A stretch of DNA of 64,000 bases from Bacillota bacterium (GTDB taxonomy: Bacteria > Bacillota > UBA4882 > UBA8346): NCBI GenBank assembly GCA_023402395.1, contig JAEYGI010000015.1, positions 11,008 through 75,007 on the forward strand, written 5' to 3'. The notes beneath the pieces are model-generated. The model was not told the DNA's origin. It made no database searches and worked only from the letters and a program-made list of their open reading frames with translations. Both the position numbers and the translations under genes were made by a program. Positions 8,093 through 16,898 of the stretch are shown here, piece after piece (the first letter of the stretch is position 1; each line of letters opens with the position of its first letter).

Positions 8093-10672
8093 TTACGGCG
8101 CGCCATACCCGACGTCCGTCGCGTTCAGCGGCCGGCGGGAGACGGAGACGCCCGGCTCATAATACTCGTCGGCTCCGGCGTCGCTAGTGCTCAACCGGGC
8201 CTGGCCGTCCAGATCGTCCGCGACATAGCTGTAAGAACCCTTGCTGTAGTTAATGGCCGGGCTGGAGCCGGAGAGCTTCCGGAGTCCGTTTACCGTGGCC
8301 AGATTGGGGTTGGTCTGCCAGATCTCGTTCTGGGTCCAGCCGCTCACGCCGAGGGTCGCCGAACCGGTCGGGTAGGCGATGTTGCCTTCGAAGGTATTGG
8401 TCGCGTCGCAGAGCGAGGTGGTGAAGAGATGATTCTGATCGCCGCTGATGATATTGTTGGCGATCTCGCAATTTTGCGGCGAGAGGGAATAATGGGTTCC
8501 GACATCGATCCCCCAAGCGCTGTCCACAATGGTGTTGTTGGTAAATTCACAATAAGTCGGCCGTTCGTGCCCGTCGCCGCCGCTGCTGTCACTGGTGTCC
8601 CCGCCGTCGAGGCAGAATGGGGCCCGGTAACCGGCGCCGGTCAGCCCTTGGAAGTAGTTGTTGTAGATCCTGTGATAGGAGCCGTAAACCCGGACTCCGC
8701 CGGTCTCATAATTGTTGGGGTTGCCGGGCTCCCCGATAAAGAAGTTCCCGTAGACCTCGGTGCGGGTTCCGAACCGGACCGAGACCGAACCCAGGCAATT
8801 CTTGAAGGTATTGTAACGGATGATGTTTTGCGAGGTCTTAACGGTGATGATCTCATTCTCGCCGTCGCAATCCTCGAACAGATTGTACTCGACCCGGTGG
8901 TTGGTGAGAATGTCTTGCGAGCCGGAGACGCCGAAGACGATCGTCTCCCGGTCGGAGTCCCCCTTGAAACCGCCGCTGCCGTCGGGCATCGGGACGATGT
9001 TCTTGAAATAATTATGGTGGATGTGCAGATTCTTGGTGATATTGGGCGAGTCGAACTGGGTCTTGATATAACTGCCGGAGACGCTTCCGACGTTCTTCCG
9101 GTCGAAGGTATTGTACCCGATTTCAATGCCGTCGCTGGCCTGAGTGGTTACGATCGACGACTGGGAGGCCGCGATGTTATTATGATCGAACATATTGCGC
9201 AGGATCGCGACATCTTTGGAGTTAACCACTTTCAGCAACACGCCGGAGGTATTGGGGCCGAACTGAAAGTCGCGGACGACGATCCCCTGACAATTGTTGA
9301 TCTCCAGCGAGTACAGGGTGGTTCCGAGAGAACTGGCGGCCCGGATCGTAATCGGATTGGAAGCCGAGGCGGTCTTGCCGGAGATCTTGAGGCCGGAAGA
9401 ATATGACCCCGTCACTTCAATGATGTCGCCGGGCTGGGCGCTGGATACGGCCGAACTCCACTGGCTGGAACTGGTAACGCGGTAGACCGTGCCGGTGGCG
9501 GGCGGCGTGGGGGTCACGGCCGGACTCGGCGTCGGAGTGGGGCTGCCCGAACCCGGAGTTGGAGTCGGAGAAACGATCGGTGTGGGGGTTGGTGTCGGGA
9601 TCGGGCCGCTGCCCCAGGCCTCGATCTCGGTCGGGCTGAACCAAGCGTTAGAGGAATTGCCGTGCCCAATGACCTTGATATACCGCGCCGAACCGTCGGT
9701 AAAATCGTAGGTTTCCAGCGCGGTGGTCGTGCCGCTGGAGGTCCCGTTGCCGGTCGCCGGATAGGCTTTGGTATAGGTTTGATTGTCGGTGGAAGTGTAG
9801 ATCTCAAAATACGACTGGCGCGTGCTTCCGTTGTGCCAGGCAATTCTGACATAGGCTACCGTGGCCGCGCCGTTGGCGTCGAGAATAATGTAAGCGCCGT
9901 CGCCGCTGCTGGAAAAGCGGGTGCTGAGGTCGGCGTCCAACACGTTGGCGGGCGCATTGCCGTCGTCGGCCGAAGCGGCCAGGACCGAGAGGGATAGCTT
10001 GGAATAGGAACCCGCTGTCGGGGTAGGAGTCGGCGTTGCCGGAACGCTTGGGGTCGGAGTGGGAGTGGCGCTGGCCGAATCACTCACCGTTACATCGTCG
10101 AAGGAGGCGTTTCCATAAGTGTAGAAGCCGACTTTTCCCGCGCTCAGGCTGGAATCGGTGGCGCTGATCATCAGGCTGCCATTGACATAGCCGCTGAGGC
10201 TGGAGCCGTTCAATTCAATCCGTAACGTATAAAAAGTGGACGAGTTATAGGTAAACGAGGTATAGCCCAACGCGGTCTCGCTTCCGTTGACCCGTTTGTA
10301 AAGGTAAACCTTGGATCCGTCTTTTAAAATGAGGAAATAGTAATTGTTGGCGTCGGTGAAGCGGGCCACCAAACCGTGGCGGTTGCCGGAGCTTCCCGGC
10401 TTGACCTTGGCCGAGTAGCTGTAATTGATCCAATTGGAATCGCCGTTGACCATCAGGTAGGTGGCGGACGAGGTAGCCGTCTGCCGGGCGACCTTCGAAC
10501 CGTCGCTGGCAATGCCCCAACTGCCGTTGCCGCTGGCATTGGTCCAGGCGCCGCTCGGGAACGGAGCGTAGGATTCGAAATCATCGGCCAGCAACGTGGC
10601 GGCATGGTTGGCGGCTGCGTAGGCCAGGATCAAGATCACCGCCAACAGGGAGACCAGTTTCAGTTTTTTCAA
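8093..10672 (-). CDS. Secreted multidomain polysaccharide lyase, PL6 type
   Basis: 859-aa exported protein. Order of parts: signal peptide (1-24, ending NHA-A); a LamG/concanavalin-like beta-sandwich (about 28-198); a Pro-Thr linker; a discoidin/CBM32-like domain (about 222-350, LSTRFSSSGDGAYIILD ... RYIKVIGHGNS); a second PT-rich linker; and a C-terminal right-handed beta-helix (about 395-830). The helix carries the chondroitinase B/PL6 pattern ENEIITVKTSQNIIRYNTF ... GSVSVRFGTRTEVYGNFF, including the conserved Lys and Arg used with Ca2+ in PL6 catalysis. PL6 enzymes cleave alginate or dermatan/chondroitin by beta-elimination; substrate not resolvable here. An AGAAGGGA ribosome site lies upstream. 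Probably controlled by the LacI protein encoded upstream on the same strand. Confidence 0.82.
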   Translation of the reverse strand: MKKLKLVSLLAVILILAYAAANHAATLLADDFESYAPFPSGAWTNASGNGSWGIASDGSKVARQTATSSATYLMVNGDSNWINYSYSAKVKPGSSGNRHGLVARFTDANNYYFLILKDGSKVYLYKRVNGSETALGYTSFTYNSSTFYTLRIELNGSSLSGYVNGSLMISATDSSLSAGKVGFYTYGNASFDDVTVSDSASATPTPTPSVPATPTPTPTAGSYSKLSLSVLAASADDGNAPANVLDADLSTRFSSSGDGAYIILDANGAATVAYVRIAWHNGSTRQSYFEIYTSTDNQTYTKAYPATGNGTSSGTTTALETYDFTDGSARYIKVIGHGNSSNAWFSPTEIEAWGSGPIPTPTPTPIVSPTPTPGSGSPTPTPSPAVTPTPPATGTVYRVTSSSQWSSAVSSAQPGDIIEVTGSYSSGLKISGKTASASNPITIRAASSLGTTLYSLEINNCQGIVVRDFQFGPNTSGVLLKVVNSKDVAILRNMFDHNNIAASQSSIVTTQASDGIEIGYNTFDRKNVGSVSGSYIKTQFDSPNITKNLHIHHNYFKNIVPMPDGSGGFKGDSDRETIVFGVSGSQDILTNHRVEYNLFEDCDGENEIITVKTSQNIIRYNTFKNCLGSVSVRFGTRTEVYGNFFIGEPGNPNNYETGGVRVYGSYHRIYNNYFQGLTGAGYRAPFCLDGGDTSDSSGGDGHERPTYCEFTNNTIVDSAWGIDVGTHYSLSPQNCEIANNIISGDQNHLFTTSLCDATNTFEGNIAYPTGSATLGVSGWTQNEIWQTNPNLATVNGLRKLSGSSPAINYSKGSYSYVADDLDGQARLSTSDAGADEYYEPGVSVSRRPLNATDVGYGAP

Positions 10673-10730
10673 TAATATCCCTTCTTTCCGTTATTTTATC
10701 AAACCCAAGTGAATGAAATCCTCCCCTCCT

Positions 10731-10744
10731 TTTAATCGATTAAA
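10731..10744. promoter_or_regulatory. LacI-type operator, copy 1
   Basis: TTTAATCGATTAAA, a perfect 14-bp palindrome with the central CG typical of LacI-family sites. It sits about 60 bp upstream of the lyase start and is identical to copy 2. Confidence 0.7.
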
Positions 10745-10845
10745 TTATTTCCTGAAAAATATTCAGCACGGCAACCGTTTGGAGGATTGATCCGGGTCAG
10801 CCTTTATAAATGGCAAACGGTTCCGGCAAAAAAATTATAACGTGA

Positions 10846-10859
10846 TTTAATCGATTAAA
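10846..10859. promoter_or_regulatory. LacI-type operator, copy 2, next to a TATAAT box
   Basis: The same TTTAATCGATTAAA palindrome, 115 bp from copy 1. On the minus strand it lies just upstream of a TATAAT hexamer (plus coordinates 10834-10839), so a bound repressor would cover the promoter spacer of the lyase gene. Two sites 115 bp apart would allow DNA looping. Confidence 0.7.
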
Positions 10860-10966
10860 CTACTTTTAAATAATTGAATCGGGCCGGGTTTTTCGGTTAT
10901 TATCTGACGCGGATGAACCGTAGTTTTATTTTGCTTAAAATTTTAGTAACCTAACTATTGTGAAAT

Positions 10967-11992
10967 TTAAAGAAGGGATTGGGTAGTTTTCCGGATCATA
11001 AGTTCAGTGGGGTAAACGGTTCGAACCGGATCGAGCCGTTCGCCGGTGAAACGCTCCAGCAACAAGCGGACCGCGTCGACGCCCCGCTCATATTTGAGCT
11101 GTTTGATGGTAGTCAGGGGCGGATCCGAGATCCGGGCGTACGGGTTGTCGTCATAGCCCAGGATCGAGACATCCTCCGGGATTCGCAAGCCCAGTTCCTT
11201 AGCGGCGTTGATCGCTCCCAGCGCCAGCAGATCATTATAAGCGAAGATCGCGGTGATATCCGTTCGCTTTTGTAATAAACTTAAAGCGATGGAGCGCCCA
11301 AGGTTAAAAAAGTGCTCCCCCGAGGCAAAGTTCACCGGTTCGTCGAGAAACCGGATCAATTCCGGATCAGGAGCCAGGTTTTGGTCGCGGAGCGCTTGTT
11401 CGTAACCGTCGAACCGGATCTTGCGTCGGCCGATAAATGCGATTTTGACATGGCCGAGCGAGGTCAGGTAGGAAACCGCCTGATAACTCCCTTGAAACTG
11501 ATCGACCATCAAGAAGTCGGCGCCGGGAAGCTGCGGGTTGGAAACAAGGGACAACGCCTTGGTATGAGTCTGATCATTGACCGGCCCGTAATTAACCTCG
11601 GGAAGGTAAGTGCCGAAGATGATCCCGTCGGCCCGCTTCTCCAGCAACAGGTGAATATAGTATTGCTCGCGATGGGGATTGTTCAGCGAATTGCAGAGCA
11701 GAACGGAGTATTTGGCCCGCTCCGCGGCTTCTTCTACGCCGCTGGCGATCTCCGGGTAAAACGGATTCATGATCGAGGGCACGATCAGGCCGATGATCCG
11801 GGATTTCCGGGTCCGCAGGCTTTGGGCCACTCCGTTGAGGCTGTAGTTAAGCTCCTGAATCGCCTGGCTGACCTTTTCGCGGGTCGCCTCCGAGATCCGC
11901 CGGTCATTGTTCAATACCATTGACACCGTAGCCGAGGATACGCCGGCGCGTTTGGCGATATCTTTGACAGTAACCGTTTTCGATCCTTTCAA
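10967..11992 (-). CDS. LacI-family transcriptional repressor
   Basis: 341 aa. The N-terminal helix-turn-helix (VTVKDIAKRAGVSSATVSMVLNN) and hinge helix (NYSLNGVAQSLRTRKS) are canonical, followed by a periplasmic-binding-protein-like sensor domain (about 62-341) with the usual GYDDNPYARISDPPLTTIKQ close. The lyase gene lies directly downstream on the same strand, and the gap between them holds two CG-centred palindromes, so this repressor most likely controls the lyase in response to a breakdown product. The sensed sugar is unknown. Confidence 0.93.
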   Translation of the reverse strand: MKGSKTVTVKDIAKRAGVSSATVSMVLNNDRRISEATREKVSQAIQELNYSLNGVAQSLRTRKSRIIGLIVPSIMNPFYPEIASGVEEAAERAKYSVLLCNSLNNPHREQYYIHLLLEKRADGIIFGTYLPEVNYGPVNDQTHTKALSLVSNPQLPGADFLMVDQFQGSYQAVSYLTSLGHVKIAFIGRRKIRFDGYEQALRDQNLAPDPELIRFLDEPVNFASGEHFFNLGRSIALSLLQKRTDITAIFAYNDLLALGAINAAKELGLRIPEDVSILGYDDNPYARISDPPLTTIKQLKYERGVDAVRLLLERFTGERLDPVRTVYPTELMIRKTTQSLL

Positions 11993-12111
11993 AGCGATTC
12001 TCCCTCGCGTAGGTAATTAGATAATAATGATCCTTACCGGTTCTTTATTGATTGTAACAAATTTCAAATCCGATCTCCAATTGAATTTTGTTGCAAATTG
12101 GCGCGACATGG

Positions 12112-12163
12112 TTGACTCCTTAATTTAGACAAGGTATGATAAAATTAGATTAACCGATCAATC
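12112..12163 (+). promoter_or_regulatory. Sigma-70-type promoter of the purine cluster with an operator-like sequence
   Basis: TTGACT (12112-12117), a 17-bp spacer, TATGAT (12135-12140): a near-consensus housekeeping promoter 76 bp before ssnA. Directly downstream, at the expected start site, GATTAACCGATCAATC (12148-12163) is an imperfect palindrome that partly resembles LacI-type sites. The promoter is well supported; the operator is tentative. Confidence 0.65.
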
Positions 12164-12216
12164 AAATTATTCCCGCCCGGCCCAAACGGCGCAGGGGGCC
12201 GGCGAGGGGGTGGGCC

Positions 12217-13500
12217 GTGAAAGCGCTGATTCACGCCGATAGCTATGATTATCATGAGTATCGGCCGGACAGTTATATTCTGTATGACCATTGCATCCGC
12301 GAGGTCGGCCCGATGAGCGCTTTTCCCGGCGCGGATCAGGTCATTGATTGCCGGAACGCGCTGGTAATGCCGGGGCTGATCGTGGGCCACGCGCACCTGT
12401 ATTCGGCGTTGGTCCGGGGCCTCCGGCTGCCGTTCAATCCTTCGGGCTTCCGGGAGTTGCTGGAGCAACTCTGGTGGCGGTTTGACCGGGGCATCGACGG
12501 GGAGATCGCGTATCACAGCGCCCGGGTTTTCGGACTGGAGCATCTCAAGGCCGGAGTCACTACGATCATCGACCACCATGCCGGCGGAGCAGCCATTGGG
12601 GGCTCGCTGGACCAATTGAAACGGGGCCTCTGTGACGAGCTAGGGCTGCGGGGGATCTTTTGCTTCGAGACTAGCGACCGGTTTGGCGCGGATGCCTGCA
12701 TCGCCGAAAATTTGGAGTTTGCCCGCAAGGAGCGTTCGGATCGTTGCGCCGGGATGTTCGGGATGCATGCCTCAATGTCCCTGAGCGAGGCCACGCTGGC
12801 CAAGATCGCCGCGGTACTCGGCGATCTACCGGTACACGTTCATGTCGCCGAAAGCGCCGAGGATGAGGCGGACAGCCTGTCCCGTTACGGCAAACGGGTG
12901 GTGCGGCGCCTCCACGATCACGGGTTGCTGAGCCCCAATTCCCTGCTCGCTCATTGCGTGCACATCGACGAGGCCGAAGCCGCGTTGATCGCCGAGGATC
13001 GTTGCGTGGTCGCCCTCAATCCAACTTCGAATATGAACAACGCGGTGGGCCTGCCCGATCTTCCCCTGCTGCAACAATACGAAATCCCGGTGATCATTGG
13101 CACCGATTCGCTCGGCGCCAACCTGACCCGGGATTATTTGAATCTGTTATTCGGCATGCATCTGAAAACCGGCAGCACTTGGCGGTTTTCTTACGATGAT
13201 TTGCTCCGGTGTATCCGGCAGGTTTACGAGTATGCCGGAACGCTGCTCGGCATCAAACTGGGACGGATTGAGCCGGGGTACGCCGCCGATCTGCTGGCCG
13301 TTTCATATCAGGCGCCGACTCCGCTGAATGCCGAGAATATTTTCGGTCACATGGTAACCGGGGTGTTTGACCGGTTTCAACCACGGGAGGTCTGGTGCCG
13401 GGGGGAACTCAAACTGCAAAACTATGAAACGGTCTGGGATGAAGCGGCGCTCTACGCCGAAGCCCGCCAGGCCGCGGTCAAGCTGTGGGGAAGGATCTAG
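12217..13500 (+). CDS. ssnA: SsnA-like amidohydrolase/aminohydrolase
   Basis: 427-aa metal-dependent hydrolase of the amidohydrolase superfamily. Metal-binding motifs are visible in order: GHAHLYSALVRG (HxH), HVHVAES, LAHCVH, and the catalytic Asp in GTDSLGANL. Length and motif set match SsnA, the putative aminohydrolase of selenium/purine-degradation clusters, close to guanine deaminase and chlorohydrolase relatives. GTG start at 12217 with the purine-rich GGCGAGGGGGTG just before it. First gene of a long co-directional cluster, so likely to deaminate or open a purine-derived ring; its true substrate is not established by sequence. Confidence 0.8.
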   Translation: MKALIHADSYDYHEYRPDSYILYDHCIREVGPMSAFPGADQVIDCRNALVMPGLIVGHAHLYSALVRGLRLPFNPSGFRELLEQLWWRFDRGIDGEIAYHSARVFGLEHLKAGVTTIIDHHAGGAAIGGSLDQLKRGLCDELGLRGIFCFETSDRFGADACIAENLEFARKERSDRCAGMFGMHASMSLSEATLAKIAAVLGDLPVHVHVAESAEDEADSLSRYGKRVVRRLHDHGLLSPNSLLAHCVHIDEAEAALIAEDRCVVALNPTSNMNNAVGLPDLPLLQQYEIPVIIGTDSLGANLTRDYLNLLFGMHLKTGSTWRFSYDDLLRCIRQVYEYAGTLLGIKLGRIEPGYAADLLAVSYQAPTPLNAENIFGHMVTGVFDRFQPREVWCRGELKLQNYETVWDEAALYAEARQAAVKLWGRI

Positions 13501-13560
13501 AAGCGTTGTGGTAAACCCCGACCGAAGGTCGTGATTGTACACAAAAGCTCAGCAAAGCAA

Positions 13561-13656
13561 GGGATAAAGTCGACAATTTTGGGGCAGGTTTGAAGGCCAT
13601 GCCGACCGGTAGACTTTATCCTCCTGGCTTTTATTTAAATTGAAATCAAAGGAGAA
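13561..13656 (+). ncRNA. Candidate cis-regulatory RNA (riboswitch-like leader) before ygeW
   Basis: The 162-bp gap before ygeW contains a perfect 10-bp helix, GGATAAAGTC (13562-13571) with GACTTTATCC (13612-13621). It encloses an inner hairpin GGCAGG/CC-A-TGCC (about 13583-13603) and a large asymmetric internal loop (GACAATTTTGG on the left, GACCGGTA on the right). Right after the helix, CTCCT (13621-13625) can pair with the ygeW ribosome site AGGAG (13650-13654), giving a possible on/off switch of translation. A small hairpin CGACC-GAA-GGTCG (13519-13531) precedes it. No intrinsic-terminator T tract. I do not recognise the class; a two-helix layout is compatible with xanthine-sensing NMT1 RNAs, which I could not verify. 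Confidence 0.5.
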
Positions 13657-13662
13657 GTGGCG

Positions 13663-14856
13663 ATGGACGGGTTGCAAACGTTGCTGAAACAGTTGGAAGG
13701 GCTCGATTGCCAAGGGATGTACCAGCGGGATTTCCTTTTGACCTGGGAGAAAACTGACGACGAACTCCGGGCGGTATTCACGGTCGCCGATATCTTGCGC
13801 TCGCTGCGGGAGCGGAACATTTCGCCCCGGATTTTCGATAGCGGGCTGGCGGTCTCCATTTTCCGTGACAACTCGACCCGGACCCGGTTCAGCTTTGCCA
13901 GCGCCTGCAATCTGCTCGGCCTGGCGGTGCAGGATTTTGACGAGGGGAAGTCCCAGGTGGCCCACGGCGAAACGATCCGGGAGACTTCCAATATGATCTC
14001 GTTCATGGCTGACGTGATTGGCATCCGCGACGACATGTACATCGGTAAGGGCAACGCTTACATGCGCCAGGTGGCCGCCGCGGTTCAGGAAGGCTACGAC
14101 CAGGGTGTGCTGGAGCAACGCCCGGCCCTGGTCAATCTGCAATGCGACATCGATCATCCCACCCAGAGCATGGCCGATCTGTTGCATCTGATCCATCATT
14201 GCGGCGGCGCCGAAAAGCTTAAAGGCAAGAAGATCGCCATGAGCTGGGCCTATTCCCCGAGTTACGGCAAACCCCTGTCGGTGCCCCAGGGGATCATCGG
14301 GCTGATGACCCGGATGGGCATGGAAGTGACGCTGGCCTATCCCGAAGGGTACGATCTGCTGCCCGAGGTGGAGGCCGTGGCCGTCCGGAACGCCGCGGCC
14401 AGCGGCGGCAAGTTCCATAAAACTCATTCGATGGCCGACGCCTTCCAAGATGCCGATATCGTTTATCCGAAGAGTTGGGCGCCGTACGCCGCCATGGAAC
14501 GGCGGACCCAAATGTACGGCGCGGGCGACTTCGACGGGATCAAGGCGTTGGAAAAGGAGTTGCTGGCCGAGAATGCCCGGCACCAGGAATGGGAATGCGA
14601 CGAAACCATGATCAAACTGACCAAGGCCGGCAATGCTCTGTATCTGCACTGCCTGCCCGCGGACATTACCGGCGTCAGCTGCCGGCAGGGCGAAGTGGCG
14701 GCATCGGTCTTTGACCGGTACCGCGAGCCCCTTTACAAGCAGGCCGGTTTCAAGCCCTATGTGATCGCGGCCATGATCTTCCTAAGTAAGGTCAAGGATC
14801 CACCCGGAGCCCTGGGGCGGTTGTCCGGCGCCAAAGCGCAACGATTTCGGGGATAG
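13663..14856 (+). CDS. ygeW: YgeW-like knotted carbamoyltransferase
   Basis: 397-aa member of the aspartate/ornithine transcarbamylase superfamily. The carbamoyl-phosphate loop is SIFRDNSTRTRFSFA; HPTQSMADLLHL and LHCLPADI match the second and third substrate-binding motifs. The extra length and the YGKPLSVPQG segment fit YgeW, the knotted transcarbamylase of purine/selenium clusters, whose physiological substrate is debated. Start taken at ATG 13663, 8 nt after GGAG; the upstream GTG overlaps the ribosome site. With carbamate kinase encoded in the same cluster, phosphorolysis of a ureido compound to carbamoyl phosphate and then ATP is the likely role (inference). Confidence 0.88.
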   Translation: MDGLQTLLKQLEGLDCQGMYQRDFLLTWEKTDDELRAVFTVADILRSLRERNISPRIFDSGLAVSIFRDNSTRTRFSFASACNLLGLAVQDFDEGKSQVAHGETIRETSNMISFMADVIGIRDDMYIGKGNAYMRQVAAAVQEGYDQGVLEQRPALVNLQCDIDHPTQSMADLLHLIHHCGGAEKLKGKKIAMSWAYSPSYGKPLSVPQGIIGLMTRMGMEVTLAYPEGYDLLPEVEAVAVRNAAASGGKFHKTHSMADAFQDADIVYPKSWAPYAAMERRTQMYGAGDFDGIKALEKELLAENARHQEWECDETMIKLTKAGNALYLHCLPADITGVSCRQGEVAASVFDRYREPLYKQAGFKPYVIAAMIFLSKVKDPPGALGRLSGAKAQRFRG

Positions 14857-14898
14857 CGGCCGATTGGCGGCCGCCGGCCCGGTGAGGGGAAACGATTA

Positions 14899-15495
14899 AT
14901 GCCCACCAAAGATATGCCCAAAAAGATTCTCGATGCCACGCTCGAGGTGATCGCCAAGGAAAAGATCAGCGGGACGCGGATGCATCTCATCGCCGAGGAG
15001 GCGGAGATGACCCAGTCCAATCTGCATTATTACTTTCCCACCAAGAATGATCTGCTGATCTCCCTGCTTGATGAGATTCAGGCCCGGTTTTCGGAGCACC
15101 GGCGGCAGGTTGTCGACCTGGAGGCGCAGTCATTCGGGGAGAACCTCCACGCTATTTTCAAAGAAAAGCAAGAGGTGATCCTGAACGAGAAGAAGCTGGA
15201 TTATGTTCAGTTCGATTATTGGGTGCAAGGGACGGTGGACCCGGAGGTCCGGGCCACCTTTCAGAAGACCTTCAACATCTGGCGGCGCGATATCGGGGCG
15301 GTGTTCGCCAAGGGCCGGTTTGCCCCGGAGGGAGCCGCCGAATATTTGCCAATGGTGCCGTACCTGATGGTTTCCTTGATGATGGGGGCATCGATGCAAT
15401 ATCTGATCGATGAGGGGAAATTTGACCTGGATCAATATTTCGCCGTTGCCGAGCGGATGATCCTGAACCTGCTGGGCGCGGAGACTGAAGATTAA
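14899..15495 (+). CDS. TetR-family transcriptional regulator
   Basis: 198 aa. An N-terminal helix-turn-helix (KKILDATLEVIAKEKISGTRMHLIAEEAEMTQSNLHYYFPTKNDLL) is canonical TetR; the rest is an all-helical ligand/dimer domain. It is embedded in the cluster between ygeW and the PLP enzyme with only short gaps, so it is probably cotranscribed and autoregulatory for purine breakdown. GAGGGGA ribosome site 9 nt before ATG. Ligand unknown. Confidence 0.9.
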   Translation: MPTKDMPKKILDATLEVIAKEKISGTRMHLIAEEAEMTQSNLHYYFPTKNDLLISLLDEIQARFSEHRRQVVDLEAQSFGENLHAIFKEKQEVILNEKKLDYVQFDYWVQGTVDPEVRATFQKTFNIWRRDIGAVFAKGRFAPEGAAEYLPMVPYLMVSLMMGASMQYLIDEGKFDLDQYFAVAERMILNLLGAETED

Positions 15496-15536
15496 ACCGA
15501 TTTCAACATTCATTTCGTCAAATGGAGGTCAGTCAA

Positions 15537-16898
15537 ATGGCGCAGCGCAAAATTCCGTTCGGTCCCACTTATGAAGAGATGCTCCGGCCCGAGACCATCG
15601 ATCCGGCCATCCGGAGCCGGGCCTTGGGGGCCTTATCAGCCAATGAGCTGGATCCGATCAATCTGTTCAATATCACCTGGAAAGACGGGAAAGACAAGGT
15701 CCGGAAGCTGGTCTTGTCCCCGGAGCTTACCGGAGTGGACGCCAATATCCTGGTCATGCTGGGCAAGGATTTCCCGTCCGGTTCCCATAAAGTCGGACCT
15801 GCTTACGCGACCTTGATCGAGGGTTGCGTCGACGGGGAGATCATCCCGGGCGAACACACCATTCTCGGCCCGTCCACCGGCAATTTCGGAATCGGGGTCT
15901 CCTATATCTGCAACCTCATGGGCTATCAGGCCGTGGTAATCATGCCCGACAACATGAGCAAAGAGCGGTACGAGCGGATCCGGAAATACGGCGCCGAGCT
16001 TGACCTGACTCCGGGGACCGAGTCCGACGTCATTCTGACCTTGCAACGGACCCATGAACTGAAAAAGAACCCCAGGAACAAACCCCTGGCCCAGTTCGAA
16101 CTCTTCCCCAATTACCGTTTTCACCGGCACGTGACCGGCAATTCGGCCGTAGAGGCGGTCCGAGGGATCGGTAATGGCCGGATCGCCGCCTTTTGCTCCG
16201 CGCCGGGCTCGGCCGGGACCATCGCCGCCGGCGACGCCATCAAGCAGGCCTTTCCGGAGTGCAAGATCGCCGCGCTGGAGCCGTACGAATGCTCGACCCT
16301 GGCTAACGGCGGCCGGGGCCAGCACCGGATCGAGGGCATTGGCGACAAGATGTGCACCCTGATTCATAACGTGCTGACCACCGATTTCGTGACCCTAATT
16401 TACGACGACGATTGCGTCAAGGCGTTGAAAGTAATCCATGACGCCCCGGAAGTTCTGGTCAGGTTGGGGGTCGCGCCGGAACTGGCCGGGAGCATGCGGG
16501 ATCTTTTCGGCGTCTCCGGCATCTGCAACATTCTGGGCGCGATCAAAATGGCCAAATACCTCCGGCTCGGCCCCGGCGACAACGTGGTCACCATCGCCAC
16601 CGATAGCTTTGACCGCTATCATTCGGTCCTGGAGGACCTGGACCGCCGGGTGCTGGAAACCTCCGGCGTTGTGCTGGAACGCTGGATTCGGGATATTTTC
16701 CACGGCAGCGGCACGGAGCATATCTACGACTTCCGCCGGAAAGACCGGAAGGAGCAATTGTTCAAGCAGAAGGAGCAAGACTGGCTGCCCTTCGGCTACA
16801 GCAAGGAGTATATCGATTCCATGCGCTCCCCGTCGTTCTGGGAGGATGAATATCAGAAAATATCCGCCTATGATGAAAAGATCAAGGCCCTGCGCTGA
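15537..16898 (+). CDS. PLP-dependent lyase of the cysteine synthase/threonine dehydratase fold (type II)
   Basis: About 453 aa. The PLP lysine is in the SGSHKVGPAYA region; the substrate/phosphate-binding STGNFGIGVSY and the later glycine-rich CSAPGSAGTIAAGDA loop are typical of fold-type II enzymes. Start chosen at ATG 15537 because GGAGG lies 8 nt upstream; ATG 15522 overlaps that site. In the E. coli purine cluster the corresponding place is taken by YgeX, 2,3-diaminopropionate ammonia-lyase. This protein does not look like YgeX at the motif level but could do an analogous elimination. The exact reaction is not predictable. Confidence 0.75.
   Translation: MAQRKIPFGPTYEEMLRPETIDPAIRSRALGALSANELDPINLFNITWKDGKDKVRKLVLSPELTGVDANILVMLGKDFPSGSHKVGPAYATLIEGCVDGEIIPGEHTILGPSTGNFGIGVSYICNLMGYQAVVIMPDNMSKERYERIRKYGAELDLTPGTESDVILTLQRTHELKKNPRNKPLAQFELFPNYRFHRHVTGNSAVEAVRGIGNGRIAAFCSAPGSAGTIAAGDAIKQAFPECKIAALEPYECSTLANGGRGQHRIEGIGDKMCTLIHNVLTTDFVTLIYDDDCVKALKVIHDAPEVLVRLGVAPELAGSMRDLFGVSGICNILGAIKMAKYLRLGPGDNVVTIATDSFDRYHSVLEDLDRRVLETSGVVLERWIRDIFHGSGTEHIYDFRRKDRKEQLFKQKEQDWLPFGYSKEYIDSMRSPSFWEDEYQKISAYDEKIKALR

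Noticed and set aside
8429..9406. Long plus-strand open frame (325 aa) opposite the lyase gene
   Set aside because: Low-complexity V/D/G-rich shadow of a real minus-strand gene with no ribosome site.
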